This document shows, one piece after another, positions 1 to 8,781 of a stretch of 51,697 nt of DNA. The DNA comes from Deltaproteobacteria bacterium (lineage in GTDB: Bacteria > Desulfobacterota > Dissulfuribacteria > Dissulfuribacterales > UBA3076). The notes beneath the pieces were generated by a model that worked only from the letters and a program-made list of their open reading frames with translations, was not told the origin of the DNA and did not search any database. The first letter of the stretch is position 1; the number at the start of each line of letters is the position of its first letter. The stretch covers positions 1 to 51,697 of the forward strand of contig PQXE01000022.1 in assembly GCA_003194495.1 (NCBI GenBank), in the 5' to 3' direction. The position numbers were made by a program, and so were the translations under genes.

Positions 1-136
1 TGTTTTGATCGGCAGTTCGCATCAGTAATCATCACCTTTCGGTCATTAGTTTGTGAATCACCCCCCCTCTTACCATAACACCGCTGATTTTACAGAAAAA
101 AATGGAAATTCCTATACTATCAAGTTAAGTTTGAAG
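1..136. other. Short AT-rich end segment, no gene seen
   Basis: This stretch lies downstream of the last cytochrome gene of the minus-strand array. I see no open frame with coding character, no clear terminator hairpin and no repeat shared with the rest of the window. Confidence 0.4.
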
Positions 137-1426
137 TCAAAATGTTTTCTTATAAGTCGGAACCTCTCCAATAGTCTGAAGCCAGGTGTCATCAGATCCG
201 TGAAAGTGGCAGTTGTCGCAGTTGATGGACAGGCATTCGGTCCCGTTGCAATCCGGTGATGTCTTATGACAGTGCAGACCGCACTGAGTACCTGGGGATG
301 GGTATGGCGCGTCACCCGCGAAGTGATGAATTCCGCTCCATTGGGGTGTGGCAGATGAACCAGTGTCCGCTTCGTGACACCTTGCGCAGAGATAGCCCCA
401 CTCGTTCGAGGAAAACGCACTGATTTCTCCTCCCAAATTCCCCCCATTGACACGACGCCGGATCAGCATGATGTTCTGTGAACCGTGTGGTTCATGACAA
501 TCCAGACAGGACAAGACAAAATTTCCTTCGGTAACGGATGCGGTGAGGTATGGTTCCTCAAAATCAACAGATGTTGAGTTACTGCTGTCCCTGTCTCGCT
601 GGCCGTGCTTGTCACCAAGAGAAGACCAATCTATCTGTTTAAGATTTCGCCCGAGGGAAGTACTGTTAATGGTATTGATTTTGTCATGGCAGTCAGTACA
701 TAACCCCACGTAATCCGGGGTCTTCGAGCCGTCTTGCGTCCCTGTACCTCCTGGCTCCCTCATCGACCCGGAACAATAAGGAGCTTCATAAGAATAAGTC
801 GACATAAGTTCCGTGTCACCCCACAGATCGAAGTGCTCCGATGGCCTTGATATGGCGGTAAGCAGGGGATTGTCTGGATCAGACCGGTTCCTCCTGGCCA
901 GGTGTGCGTTGTGGCAGGCAACACAGGGATTGGAGTGATCTTTGAACCAGGAAAACTTGCCTCTGGCCAAATCATATATGTCGTACAGGTTGTGATAAGA
1001 AGTCTGGTTAAAGGCATTCAGGATCGAAGTTGGTTCGCCTGCAACTTCACACCCGAACGTCCTGCTGTAATCATAGTTGTCCACCTGCTGTACAGATCCG
1101 CTGCTGTTATGGCAGTAAAAGCAGAAATCATCCGTCTCCTGATAGGGACCTGTATTGACAGAGGTATTAAAATTCTGCGCAAAGACAGTAAAGGGCGCGG
1201 GGCTGCCACCGGCAGGGGCTGGCTCGGAGCCCTGCATGCTTGCGTGCATCTCGTGACAGTGGGCGCAATTGCCCCTGGCATAGGCTGCTAACTTAGCCTC
1301 AGTGTGTGAACGATCGACCCCGTGGTCGGGATTACCGTGGGCAGAGTCCAGATAGCTGCCTGCCCATGCGGCCTGAGCAATCAGCAAAAACCACAAGATC
1401 CAGCCCACGAGACACCTTTTCATCAT
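137..1426 (-). CDS. Secreted multiheme cytochrome c, 7 canonical plus 1 atypical heme site
   Basis: This 429-aa protein begins with a signal peptide (hydrophobic run after MMKR, cleavage probably after AWA near residue 22), so it is exported. It has seven CXXCH heme-c motifs (CAHCH, CFYCH, CVACH, CTDCH, CLDCH, CARCH, CDNCH) and a CGLHCH site with three residues between the cysteines, a spacing known in some cytochromes. Heme sites are widely spaced and separated by Ser/Gly/Thr-rich stretches, unlike the tightly packed 16- and 26-heme neighbours. That looks more like an extracellular, OmcS-type cytochrome than a periplasmic one, but this is inference. It is last in the array; a GGTGAGG ribosome site precedes two consecutive ATGs, so translation may start at either 1426 or 1423. 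Only 10 bases separate it from the preceding gene. Confidence 0.85.
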   Translation of the reverse strand: MMKRCLVGWILWFLLIAQAAWAGSYLDSAHGNPDHGVDRSHTEAKLAAYARGNCAHCHEMHASMQGSEPAPAGGSPAPFTVFAQNFNTSVNTGPYQETDDFCFYCHNSSGSVQQVDNYDYSRTFGCEVAGEPTSILNAFNQTSYHNLYDIYDLARGKFSWFKDHSNPCVACHNAHLARRNRSDPDNPLLTAISRPSEHFDLWGDTELMSTYSYEAPYCSGSMREPGGTGTQDGSKTPDYVGLCTDCHDKINTINSTSLGRNLKQIDWSSLGDKHGQRDRDSSNSTSVDFEEPYLTASVTEGNFVLSCLDCHEPHGSQNIMLIRRRVNGGNLGGEISAFSSNEWGYLCARCHEADTGSSATPQWSGIHHFAGDAPYPSPGTQCGLHCHKTSPDCNGTECLSINCDNCHFHGSDDTWLQTIGEVPTYKKTF

Positions 1427-1436
1427 TCCTCACCTG

Positions 1437-2507
1437 TCAATTTTTTGTCGTGTGACATATCGCACACCCGTTGTATCCGTCATTTCCCGGCCACTTTTTG
1501 TAATTCCATCTGAGAATGGAGCCAAATGGCGTACCATGTGCTCTGTGGCAGGAAAGACACATCACAATGGCATCGTCCTGCTGTGAAAATACCGTGATGT
1601 TCAAGTTGGTGCCAATATCTGCAGTGGCCACAGGGCTGACCACGCTGTAAATATTCTCAGTGCCTGTGCCTCCATTGTAACCGGAGTATTCGGTACTTGT
1701 CTCGGCCCTTGCCATGTCAAAATCCGTAGGATGCCGGAGCCAGACACCGTCACCAAAAGAGGTGCCTGCCGCCACCATCTCACTGGAGCCGGAATGAAAG
1801 TCACCATGGCATTGCCCGCAGAGGTTGCTGATTGTACCTTCGGCACTATCTGTCTCTACGGTTCTGTCTTTTCCGTAGTATTTGTTGTGATGCATGGCCG
1901 TGGGATGGTATTCATAGTCTGGATCCTCCAGACCTTGGACCCCATTGAGAAAACAGTAGCTTTGAGCCGGAGTAACGCCATCTTTCCAATGGGTCCTATC
2001 ATTGTTGTGGTGAGCTCCGGACATGGCCTTATACGGATCGTAAACCGACCTGTCACCATGGCAACCGTTGACCCCGGCACAGGTCAACTGTTCAGTCAAA
2101 CTTACGCCATTCATACTCCCTGGGGGAGTATTAGCCAGTTGAGCATCCGGCAAAGCCACGCCTGCCACATTGTGGCCCGTCCGGTCTAAATTTTTAAAAG
2201 CTACCCAGTAAAAATTTCCTCCCGCCAGGGTGTCGCCATTAATGCCGGCTGTTCCATAAATCGGCTCACTTTCAGTCATCAGGACATAGGGCGTGGTGTT
2301 ATTGCCATCATTAATGCCGGCATGACACCCATTGCATTCACTATTTAAAAGACCAGGAAGCGGCCCGCCGGCGACCACCGTCATTCCATTCTGGCTGTTG
2401 TGCATGGTGTGGCAGTTGGGGCAGGGACCGGTGATCTTTGCAATCGAATGCAATGGAACTAAAATGACCCACACAAGCATCAGTACTCCTATTACTACTA
2501 CCCGCAT
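1437..2507 (-). CDS. Secreted multiheme cytochrome c, 5 canonical plus 1 atypical heme site
   Basis: A 356-aa exported protein: MRVVVIG followed by a hydrophobic segment, mature start near KITGPCPNCH. Five CXXCH motifs are visible (CPNCH, CNGCH, CGQCH, CLSCH, CAICH). A sixth Cys-His pair occurs as C-AGVNG-CH, five residues between the cysteines, which would be an unusual heme site if used. The opening CPNCHTMHNSQ is typical of outer-surface cytochromes with doubled heme motifs, and long low-heme spacers follow. The OmcX-like proteins reported in ANME partner bacteria are a possible match that I cannot test. The gene lies 13 bases after the NHL gene and 10 before the next cytochrome, so all three are probably cotranscribed. 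Confidence 0.85.
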   Translation of the reverse strand: MRVVVIGVLMLVWVILVPLHSIAKITGPCPNCHTMHNSQNGMTVVAGGPLPGLLNSECNGCHAGINDGNNTTPYVLMTESEPIYGTAGINGDTLAGGNFYWVAFKNLDRTGHNVAGVALPDAQLANTPPGSMNGVSLTEQLTCAGVNGCHGDRSVYDPYKAMSGAHHNNDRTHWKDGVTPAQSYCFLNGVQGLEDPDYEYHPTAMHHNKYYGKDRTVETDSAEGTISNLCGQCHGDFHSGSSEMVAAGTSFGDGVWLRHPTDFDMARAETSTEYSGYNGGTGTENIYSVVSPVATADIGTNLNITVFSQQDDAIVMCLSCHRAHGTPFGSILRWNYKKWPGNDGYNGCAICHTTKN

Positions 2508-2520
2508 AACTTTTTTTTCG

Positions 2521-3396
2521 CTACCTTTTGAAAATCTCTACCCGGCCATTGCCTTCTTCCACCACGCATAACCTTCCCCAGGGATCGAATTTCAGCTCGA
2601 TGGGAAAATAGAGCCTGCCCCGGGCCTGCCCCGGGGTGAGGAACCGATACCTGAACCGGCCCTCCGGGTCAAAGACAGCAACCTCTCCCCCATGACGATC
2701 CAAGACGTAGAAAATGCCGGAAGGCCCCACCTCCAGAGAGTATGGAAACCGGACCACATCTTCCATGACGATACTGGATGCCGGTTTACCATCCATTGTG
2801 AAACAGACCATATTCCCATCCCTTTCCATGGCCCACAGAAAACCATTTCGAACCTTGAAATCCACAAAGCCCGTGCCGTCCCGGCAGGCAAAATTTCGTA
2901 TCACTTTCAGGTCCATGCCAAGCGCGAGTACCTGCCCTGTGGCCTTATCGAGGACGTATAAGATATCGTCTACCTGTTCAAGCCTTTCCGGAAACACTGT
3001 CTGCCCATTGAAAGAGAGTGAGTGATTTTCCACCGCCTTGTTCTCAAGATCGATCATGGTCAGACTGTTTCGTCCCTTTTCTATCACCCAAATATGACCT
3101 TCACAGTCTTTGACCATATCGAATGGGGCCTGGAGCTGACCATTAGCGTTGAACTCATTCAGAAATTCTCCGTCTTTATTAAAAGAAAGAAGACGGTTGT
3201 TGCCGGCGTCCACTACATAATAGCGTTCGAGGGTCCTGTCGCAATAGAGTGCCGAGGGCATGAGCATGGATTGCCCGGAAGGCTGTCCTTTCAGGGACGA
3301 AAGCCACTGCCAGGTGGCGGCTGTGTACCCCGGTATAGGGCCTTCAAATAGGAGAACAGCCACAGTAAAAATTATCAGAAAAGGAAGCTTTTTCAT
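2521..3396 (-). CDS. Secreted NHL-repeat beta-propeller protein
   Basis: A 291-aa protein with an N-terminal signal peptide (MKKLPFLIIFTVAVLLFEG). Repeats of the form 'LYVVDAGNNRLLSFNKDGEF', typical of NHL blades, occur through the mature part, ending with 'DPWGRLCVVEEGNGRVEIFKR'. Start chosen at 3396 because AGAGGAC lies seven bases before this ATG; an in-frame ATG at 3426 has no ribosome site and adds ten charged residues ahead of the signal peptide. NHL proteins recur beside multiheme cytochromes in extracellular electron transfer clusters, where a scaffolding or assembly role is suspected but not proven. It sits between the 16-heme and 6-heme genes. A second NHL protein is at 13379-14491. 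Confidence 0.85.
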   Translation of the reverse strand: MKKLPFLIIFTVAVLLFEGPIPGYTAATWQWLSSLKGQPSGQSMLMPSALYCDRTLERYYVVDAGNNRLLSFNKDGEFLNEFNANGQLQAPFDMVKDCEGHIWVIEKGRNSLTMIDLENKAVENHSLSFNGQTVFPERLEQVDDILYVLDKATGQVLALGMDLKVIRNFACRDGTGFVDFKVRNGFLWAMERDGNMVCFTMDGKPASSIVMEDVVRFPYSLEVGPSGIFYVLDRHGGEVAVFDPEGRFRYRFLTPGQARGRLYFPIELKFDPWGRLCVVEEGNGRVEIFKR

Positions 3397-3458
3397 AAAT
3401 AGTCCTCTTTTTTTAACTTTAGGCACTTTGAACTTTAGCTCACTTTAGGCACTTCTCC
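3397..3458. repeat. Short direct repeat TTTAGGCACTT between two genes
   Basis: The gap between the 16-heme gene and the NHL gene contains two copies of ACTTTAGGCACTT (near 3417 and 3446) separated by AACTTTAGCTC. A related TTAGGCACTTAGG occurs near 33612. It is a short intergenic repeat of unknown role; I see no terminator in this gap. Confidence 0.4.
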
Positions 3459-4631
3459 CTAATAAGTCCGGTGACATTGTATGCACAGGTCCTTTGTGCC
3501 GCTCAATCCCAGATTGTATCTGAAATCCGTCCCCATAGGATTATGACAACTGACACAGGTCACTATTTGTCCTGAGCGCGGATCAATGACCTTTTCCCCT
3601 ATTGGATGGGTAAATTTTCCCTGAGTCTCGTGGCACCTGGAGCAGGTTTTGTTCCCCCCGTCCTTTAGCATGGCCAGATGACTGGATCCGTGAACAGCGT
3701 GACACTCTTTGCAATCAAAGGGCTCTGTATGGATGTAAAGTTTATCCTGATAATTATTAAAAGTATCTTTGTGACAGCTCCGGCAGATCTGTTTCTGGCT
3801 TCCCTTGAGCAGACTCGATGTATCCCCGGCATGGGGACTATGACAGGCTGTGCAACTACATCCCTCTTGTTCCAGCAGGTGGCTGTGAAGAGTCAAGACC
3901 TCTTTTTTTATTGTCTCATGACAGCGCAGGCAGGTTTCCGTCCCAATTTTGCCCTGGCCGTGGCACTCGGCACACCCTTTTTTATACGGCTTATGGAGGA
4001 CATTACGCACCATGGCCTTTCGGTCACTTCCATGCGGATTGTGGCATGAGAGACAATCACTTACCCCTCTGGGGAAATTCCGGTGGACCTGCCTCACCGT
4101 ATCGCTTTTATGACAAGAAAGACAAAGTTCGTCCGGCTTTGACTTCAGGAGTTGCATGTTCCCGGACTGATGGGGCCAGTGGCAGGCCCGGCAGTTTCCC
4201 TTGGCATAGGGCTTGTGGGTATGTTTGAACTTGGAAGGGAGATTTTTGTGACAGGCAAAGCAACTCTCAGCAAGACGTCCCTTCAGCAATCCGTTTGCCT
4301 CTGAGGCATGGACGTCATGGCATGTCAGGCACTGCCCCTGACGGACAGGCTGATGTACAATACCTTGCGCAAATATTGCGGCCTGCTCCTTGTGACATCC
4401 ATAACAGAAAGAGGCACCGGACTTCTGAAGCAATCCCTTGAAATGGGCCACATGTGGACTGTGACACGCGCTGCATCGGTCCTCGGCAACAGGCTGATGC
4501 ACTACTTTGCCTCGGAAATCCGCCCTTTTGTGACATTGGAAACAGGTCGTTTCGGCAAAACCGGTGACAGCCTGACCCACACAAAGGACAACTATCAGTA
4601 ACAGCGATAACCACATGAGCTTCGACATCAT
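3459..4631 (-). CDS. 16-heme c-type cytochrome
   Basis: This 390-aa protein has a signal peptide (MMSKLMWLSLLLIVVLCVG, cleavage near GFA-ET) and 16 CXXCH motifs, about one heme per 23 residues. Motifs alternate between 'C..CHxxH' (for example CSACHSPH, CLTCHDVH, CLSCHNPH) and 'LCxxCHK', the doubled-CXXCH pattern in which the second histidine ligates a neighbouring heme. Such proteins form linear heme wires. Start at 4631: AGGGAGG lies five bases upstream, and the ATGA overlap with the stop of the 26-heme gene implies translational coupling and a matched stoichiometry. With no lipobox it is probably soluble in the periplasm or at the cell surface. Confidence is high for cytochrome, low for precise location. 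Confidence 0.92.
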   Translation of the reverse strand: MMSKLMWLSLLLIVVLCVGQAVTGFAETTCFQCHKRADFRGKVVHQPVAEDRCSACHSPHVAHFKGLLQKSGASFCYGCHKEQAAIFAQGIVHQPVRQGQCLTCHDVHASEANGLLKGRLAESCFACHKNLPSKFKHTHKPYAKGNCRACHWPHQSGNMQLLKSKPDELCLSCHKSDTVRQVHRNFPRGVSDCLSCHNPHGSDRKAMVRNVLHKPYKKGCAECHGQGKIGTETCLRCHETIKKEVLTLHSHLLEQEGCSCTACHSPHAGDTSSLLKGSQKQICRSCHKDTFNNYQDKLYIHTEPFDCKECHAVHGSSHLAMLKDGGNKTCSRCHETQGKFTHPIGEKVIDPRSGQIVTCVSCHNPMGTDFRYNLGLSGTKDLCIQCHRTY

Positions 4632-6571
4632 TTGGCCCTCCCTGGATGACATGGACTACAGTTGCCTTGTTTAAATGGGGCATGGCTGACTGGATAAAGA
4701 AGTGAGCTGTCAGGCCCGCCGTGAGGGTCGTGGCAGCCGAGACACGTTTCAAATCCCGGTTTAATACCCCTATGGGCCTTTAAGAATCCGGTCGTATCCT
4801 CCTTATGGCAACCGGCACATAAGACACCGGGACTTGTCTTAAGAATAGCCTGTTTTTTTGAGCCGTGAGAGTTGTGACACCGGGAGCAGTTCTTGCTTGC
4901 CGGATCGTGGGCCACCCCGCTCTTCCAGTACTTAGCCTTTTCCCCGTGGCACATAAGGCAGAGGTCCGGCTGCCCCTTAAGCAGGAATTCTTTATGCACG
5001 GAGCCGTGCGCACGGTGGCAGGCCCCGCAATTCAGCTTCTCGACAGGCTCGTGCTTTACTGTCTGCTGATTGAGTTTTTTCTTTACTTCAGAATGACATT
5101 TCAGACAAAGCCGTCCGGACTTTTCCTTTAAATTGAAAGAAAAATCCGAGGCGTGGGGTTCATGGCACCCAAAGCAGTCTCCTCTGGCAAAGGGCCTGTG
5201 CAGGACCATCCCGGAGCCGGTTTCGGCCAGCTCATCATGGCAGCCAAGGCACAGATCCCCCCTGGCCTTTTTCTTCTTTAGCAGGACCCTCTCCCTGCTT
5301 TGGTGGGGCTGATGACATCCGCTGCACTCGCCATTGGCGAAAGGACCATGAATGCTGTACAGGCCCATCTCATCGCGGGCCTTCTTGTGACACGAAAGAC
5401 ATAAATCCTTTTCCTTGTGAATTAAAAGCACCCTCTGGTCAGATTCGTGGGCTGCGTGACAGTCCAGGCACTCGCCTTTGCGAGCCGGATCATGAACAAC
5501 AGGACCAATAGCAAAATCGGTCCTATCATGACACTGGAAACAGAGCGTCTTTTGATCAGCCTTGAGCAGGGACTTGACCTGGGAACCATGGCCATAATGG
5601 CATGACAGACACTCGCCCTTTTCAGCAGGGGTATGGGCGCTTATTGCTTCTTTATCCTGACCCTGCTGATGGCACTTAAGGCATACTTCCTCAGGGGCCG
5701 TGGTGAGCATGTCCGGAAATTCGCTGGCGTGGGCCGCATGGCATTCAATGCACTCTCTCTTGCCATATGGCTGGTGCATGTTATTTTTTATATCCTCTTT
5801 GTGACAGGAGACGCAGAGATCACCAGGGAAATCCTTCAGGGCCATTCTGCCGGCAGCATCCACCTGGTGACAGGCCTCGCACTGGCCCTCGGACATGGGC
5901 TGATGGACAATCTGCTTGATAAGGCCGGGGCCGTCGGCGCTGTGGGGCGAATGACACAGTATACATCTGGTCTTCACAGGGTAACCCCTGTGTGCCGTTA
6001 TAAAAGCCTTTGTACCTGTATCGTGACAGGAAATGCAGGTCTTATCCTTTTGCTTCAGAAGCAGAACAGGATTGTCCGAGGCATGACTGTCGTGGCATGT
6101 CTCACAGCCCTTTACAACCGGGGTGTGAATGTTGGCCTTCATGATGGTCTTTCGTTCATGGCACAAAAAACAGGAGTCCTGCCGTTCCGCCTTGAGCAGA
6201 CCCGGAAATGGTCCATTGTGAACTTCATGGCACTTGTCGCACAAGCCCTCTCCAACCGGTTTGTGGGCCGATGTCTTATCCTTGACCGAAGCGAGTCCTT
6301 GATGACAGGAGACGCAGAGGTCCGGCTGGTTCTGGCGAAGATTAATCCCCCCGATAAGACCGTGGGGGATATGACAGGCCGCGCATTTTTCCTCTTTCAC
6401 CGGGGTATGTACGGTCCCTGAGAAAATTTCCCGGCGCATCTCCTCGTGGCATTCCAGACACTTCTTTCGTAGCGGCCTCTTGGCCTTGTGATGCACACAG
6501 GCTGCTATCAGGACAAGACACAAAAGCCCAACAAAAAATTTAGTTATCTTTCTCTTCACCTTTGCTCCCAT
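4628..6571 (-). CDS. 26-heme c-type cytochrome lipoprotein
   Basis: A 647-aa protein with 26 CXXCH motifs. The N-terminus MGAKVKRKITKF leads into a hydrophobic stretch ending LIAAC, a lipobox, so the protein is probably acylated at that cysteine and membrane-anchored. Heme sites alternate C..CHxxH and LC..CHK in roughly 45-residue doubled units throughout, suggesting growth by internal duplication. Start at 6571 has AAGG six bases upstream; it overlaps the end of the chaperone gene by 32 bases. The 3' end overlaps the 16-heme start. By position and architecture it is the best candidate for the outer-face electron acceptor of the conduit; similar large cytochromes are reported in the Oet/Ext-type clusters of syntrophic and metal-reducing Desulfobacterota, which I cannot verify here. 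Confidence 0.92.
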   Translation of the reverse strand: MGAKVKRKITKFFVGLLCLVLIAACVHHKAKRPLRKKCLECHEEMRREIFSGTVHTPVKEEKCAACHIPHGLIGGINLRQNQPDLCVSCHQGLASVKDKTSAHKPVGEGLCDKCHEVHNGPFPGLLKAERQDSCFLCHERKTIMKANIHTPVVKGCETCHDSHASDNPVLLLKQKDKTCISCHDTGTKAFITAHRGYPVKTRCILCHSPHSADGPGLIKQIVHQPMSEGQCEACHQVDAAGRMALKDFPGDLCVSCHKEDIKNNMHQPYGKRECIECHAAHASEFPDMLTTAPEEVCLKCHQQGQDKEAISAHTPAEKGECLSCHYGHGSQVKSLLKADQKTLCFQCHDRTDFAIGPVVHDPARKGECLDCHAAHESDQRVLLIHKEKDLCLSCHKKARDEMGLYSIHGPFANGECSGCHQPHQSRERVLLKKKKARGDLCLGCHDELAETGSGMVLHRPFARGDCFGCHEPHASDFSFNLKEKSGRLCLKCHSEVKKKLNQQTVKHEPVEKLNCGACHRAHGSVHKEFLLKGQPDLCLMCHGEKAKYWKSGVAHDPASKNCSRCHNSHGSKKQAILKTSPGVLCAGCHKEDTTGFLKAHRGIKPGFETCLGCHDPHGGPDSSLLYPVSHAPFKQGNCSPCHPGRAK

Positions 6572-8174
6572 ACTCATCCTTGAGATCCCTCCAGGCCTTG
6601 TCATTTATTGTGATTGAGGACCTGGCCCGCAGTTGTTCTATGAAATTTTCTTGCAGCCGGGCAAGACTTTCCTCACGCAGGTGCTGAACAATCTGTTCCT
6701 GTACTTGGTTTAAAGGAGTTGGGCCCATGACCGTGCGGTCCACAAGCTTTACCATGGACGAACGGCCATTGACTTCAAAGGGTGGGCTGACTTCGCCTTC
6801 GGCCAGCTTCTCTACGACCTCTTTCATGGCCGGGACCAGATGATTGAACGGAAAGCGCTGCACAGGGATATCCCGTGAGTAATATTTCCGCAACACGCTG
6901 TAAAAATCTTCACCTTGCTTGATCTCGGCCCAAATCTTGTCAGCCAGTTTTTTATCGTCCTCAAGGACTACTATGCTGACGACCTCCGGTTTGCTGAACT
7001 CGTCCGGATGCTGTTCGTAGTAAGCAGCCACCTCTGCGTTACTCACATCCACCTTTGGAAGAAAAAGACGTTTTTCAAGTTCTTTGATCAGACGGTGCCG
7101 GCAGTAAAAAACATAGACCCATTTGAATGGAGGCCTCTCTTCATAGTGACGATCCAGGGACTCCCAAGTGGTGAGTGTCTGGGAAATCATCAGGTCAAGC
7201 ACCATCTTCTTCAGGTAATCCGCTGCTTCCTTTGTCTGAAAATGGCGATATCCACGCAAACTTTGTTCTTTACGTAGTTGATCGAGAAATACCCTCACCG
7301 GGACGTTGACACGATTCGTGGTGATAAGGATCTTGTCCATAAGCTCTTCCGGAGTGTTGTTCACATCCAGCTCCGCAAACAGGTCCTCATCTACCGTTAC
7401 TTCGTACTTCTTCCGAAGCCGGCGTATAAGTTCCGACGTCAGCTCGGATTGGCGCAGTTTCTTGATCTCTCCGCGAATATTGAACTTAAGAGACTGGAAA
7501 TCAGACTTATCCGGCCCCTTTTGTTCCAAAAGGCAAAGGCAAACGAATCCTTTCCCCATCTCTAAAGGCTGTGTTACTTCCCCCGTACCCAGTCCGGCCA
7601 GGGCGTCCCGCCAGGACTCAGGACAATTACGAGGCCGCAACCATTTATCCTCTTGGTTCACGATACCCTTATCGATCAAGTCCTGTTCCGTTATAACGGC
7701 CAGGTCAATCCGGCCGGAACTCAGTTCCTCACAAATCAGTCCGGCTTGTATCTCCTGATCAAAGTGCAAGAACCGGACATACATTCGAGGGGAATACTGC
7801 TCCTTGTATTGATTCCAGAGGTCTCTGTCACTGATTTTGATCTTTGAGTCAACGGCCTCGTTTTTCAGGATCATCAAGGCCCTGGCCTTGAGGAAGGTAT
7901 CTATCTTATGTCTATAGGCAGGCTCCTGGTACAGCTCCATGCTGTCGGCCTCCTGTGCCAGAAGATGCCAATCAATAAAGGACTTCAGGCTTTCGGGAAA
8001 AGGGGTATCCTTTTCCTTCCAATTATCCCACCAGTGTTGGAAATCCTCTTTTGTGAATGTTTCATAGTTAACAGTCACCAAGGTGTTCTTGCCCCAAGGC
8101 CAAGCCGGCAGGTCGGCGGGTCCAAGCAGTTGGATTCCAATGAGCAGCACTAATATTTTAATTAATCTATGCAT
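6540..8174 (-). CDS. Parvulin-type (SurA/PpiC-like) peptidyl-prolyl isomerase, secreted
   Basis: A 544-aa protein with a signal peptide (MHRLIKILVLLIGIQLLG). The mature part follows the SurA/PrsA plan: an N-terminal helical segment, a parvulin-like block near residues 130-230, and a second near 395-485 with 'FNHLVPAMKEVVEKLAEGEVS', the characteristic parvulin 'G.V..P' region. It probably folds the beta-barrel or the surface cytochromes in the periplasm. PPIases recur in cytochrome-conduit clusters. Start uncertain: an ATG at 8198 has AAAGGAG 11 bases upstream and would add eight residues before the signal peptide; 8174 gives the more usual signal sequence. It overlaps the preceding lipoprotein gene by 13 bases and the 26-heme gene by 32. 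Confidence 0.82.
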   Translation of the reverse strand: MHRLIKILVLLIGIQLLGPADLPAWPWGKNTLVTVNYETFTKEDFQHWWDNWKEKDTPFPESLKSFIDWHLLAQEADSMELYQEPAYRHKIDTFLKARALMILKNEAVDSKIKISDRDLWNQYKEQYSPRMYVRFLHFDQEIQAGLICEELSSGRIDLAVITEQDLIDKGIVNQEDKWLRPRNCPESWRDALAGLGTGEVTQPLEMGKGFVCLCLLEQKGPDKSDFQSLKFNIRGEIKKLRQSELTSELIRRLRKKYEVTVDEDLFAELDVNNTPEELMDKILITTNRVNVPVRVFLDQLRKEQSLRGYRHFQTKEAADYLKKMVLDLMISQTLTTWESLDRHYEERPPFKWVYVFYCRHRLIKELEKRLFLPKVDVSNAEVAAYYEQHPDEFSKPEVVSIVVLEDDKKLADKIWAEIKQGEDFYSVLRKYYSRDIPVQRFPFNHLVPAMKEVVEKLAEGEVSPPFEVNGRSSMVKLVDRTVMGPTPLNQVQEQIVQHLREESLARLQENFIEQLRARSSITINDKAWRDLKDEYGSKGEEKDN

Positions 8175-8773
8175 CCTTTGAGGCCTTTCCTGAACCATAG
8201 TCCCAGTATCTCCTTTGACATTTGATGGGCAAGACTGGTTACTGTATTTACCACACCGAAATGCATAACCTTGCGATAGTGTTCTCCTTCTCTTCGATGA
8301 AATGTACACCAAATGGTCTGCGAGGACTCTGTATCAAGGATCTTGAGAGATACGGCCAGAGTGGGATTTATTATCTTGGCCTCAGGCACTTCAGCCATCT
8401 CCACCACCGTACCGGCTATGACAATTTTGACCCCCAAGCGTTCGCCCAGGATTTTCATCTGTTCTTTCTGCGGCTCGTGACCTGGCCAGATCCTCAGATG
8501 GTGAAAAACATCCCGGACATCTCCTTCCTGGACTATGTCAAATCGCCCGGATTGAACCAATTCAGCTAAAAAAATACGATAAAAAATAGCATTTGCCTCG
8601 GGGTAATCGGTCTGGTTCAGAAAGGGGAGCACTGCTATCCGGCAAATTTTTTCCTGAGGAAGTGGAGTAAGTTTATGAAGGGTAGGGAGCTTTGGCCCGC
8701 AAGCGGATAGTGACAAAAGCGCCAGTCCAAAAAGGAACATGAAAACACATAAGCCTTTTGAAATCAGTTTCAT
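8162..8773 (-). CDS. FlgO/CsgG-like lipoprotein
   Basis: This 203-aa protein has a lipoprotein signal ending LSLSAC. After it comes 'KICRIAVLPFLNQTDYPEAN...LVQSGRFDIVQEGDV', the signature of the CsgG/FlgO/TolB-N type fold in which outer-membrane-associated lipoproteins bind or assemble. A 'GVKIVIAGTVVEMAEV' strand and a 'LAVSLKILDTESSQTIW' strand match the rest of that fold. It is the third of three such proteins in a row. A TTG at 8779 has better spacing from AAGGAG than the ATG at 8773 and may be the true start. Exact function unknown; a periplasmic or outer-membrane adaptor for the conduit is plausible. Confidence 0.75.
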   Translation of the reverse strand: MKLISKGLCVFMFLFGLALLSLSACGPKLPTLHKLTPLPQEKICRIAVLPFLNQTDYPEANAIFYRIFLAELVQSGRFDIVQEGDVRDVFHHLRIWPGHEPQKEQMKILGERLGVKIVIAGTVVEMAEVPEAKIINPTLAVSLKILDTESSQTIWCTFHRREGEHYRKVMHFGVVNTVTSLAHQMSKEILGLWFRKGLKGCID

Positions 8774-8781
8774 GTTCAATA

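Noticed and set aside
5633-6421. A 262-codon plus-strand frame opposite the 26-heme gene
   Set aside because: It is the antisense of a heme-rich gene, lacks a ribosome site and has no recognisable domain; long antisense frames are expected opposite such repetitive coding.
3459-6571. Periodic DNA repeats in the cytochrome genes that could suggest a CRISPR or tandem array
   Set aside because: The periodicity comes from CXXCH codons in an open frame; spacing and sequence vary and there are no constant repeats with unique spacers. No CRISPR array or cas gene was seen anywhere in the window.
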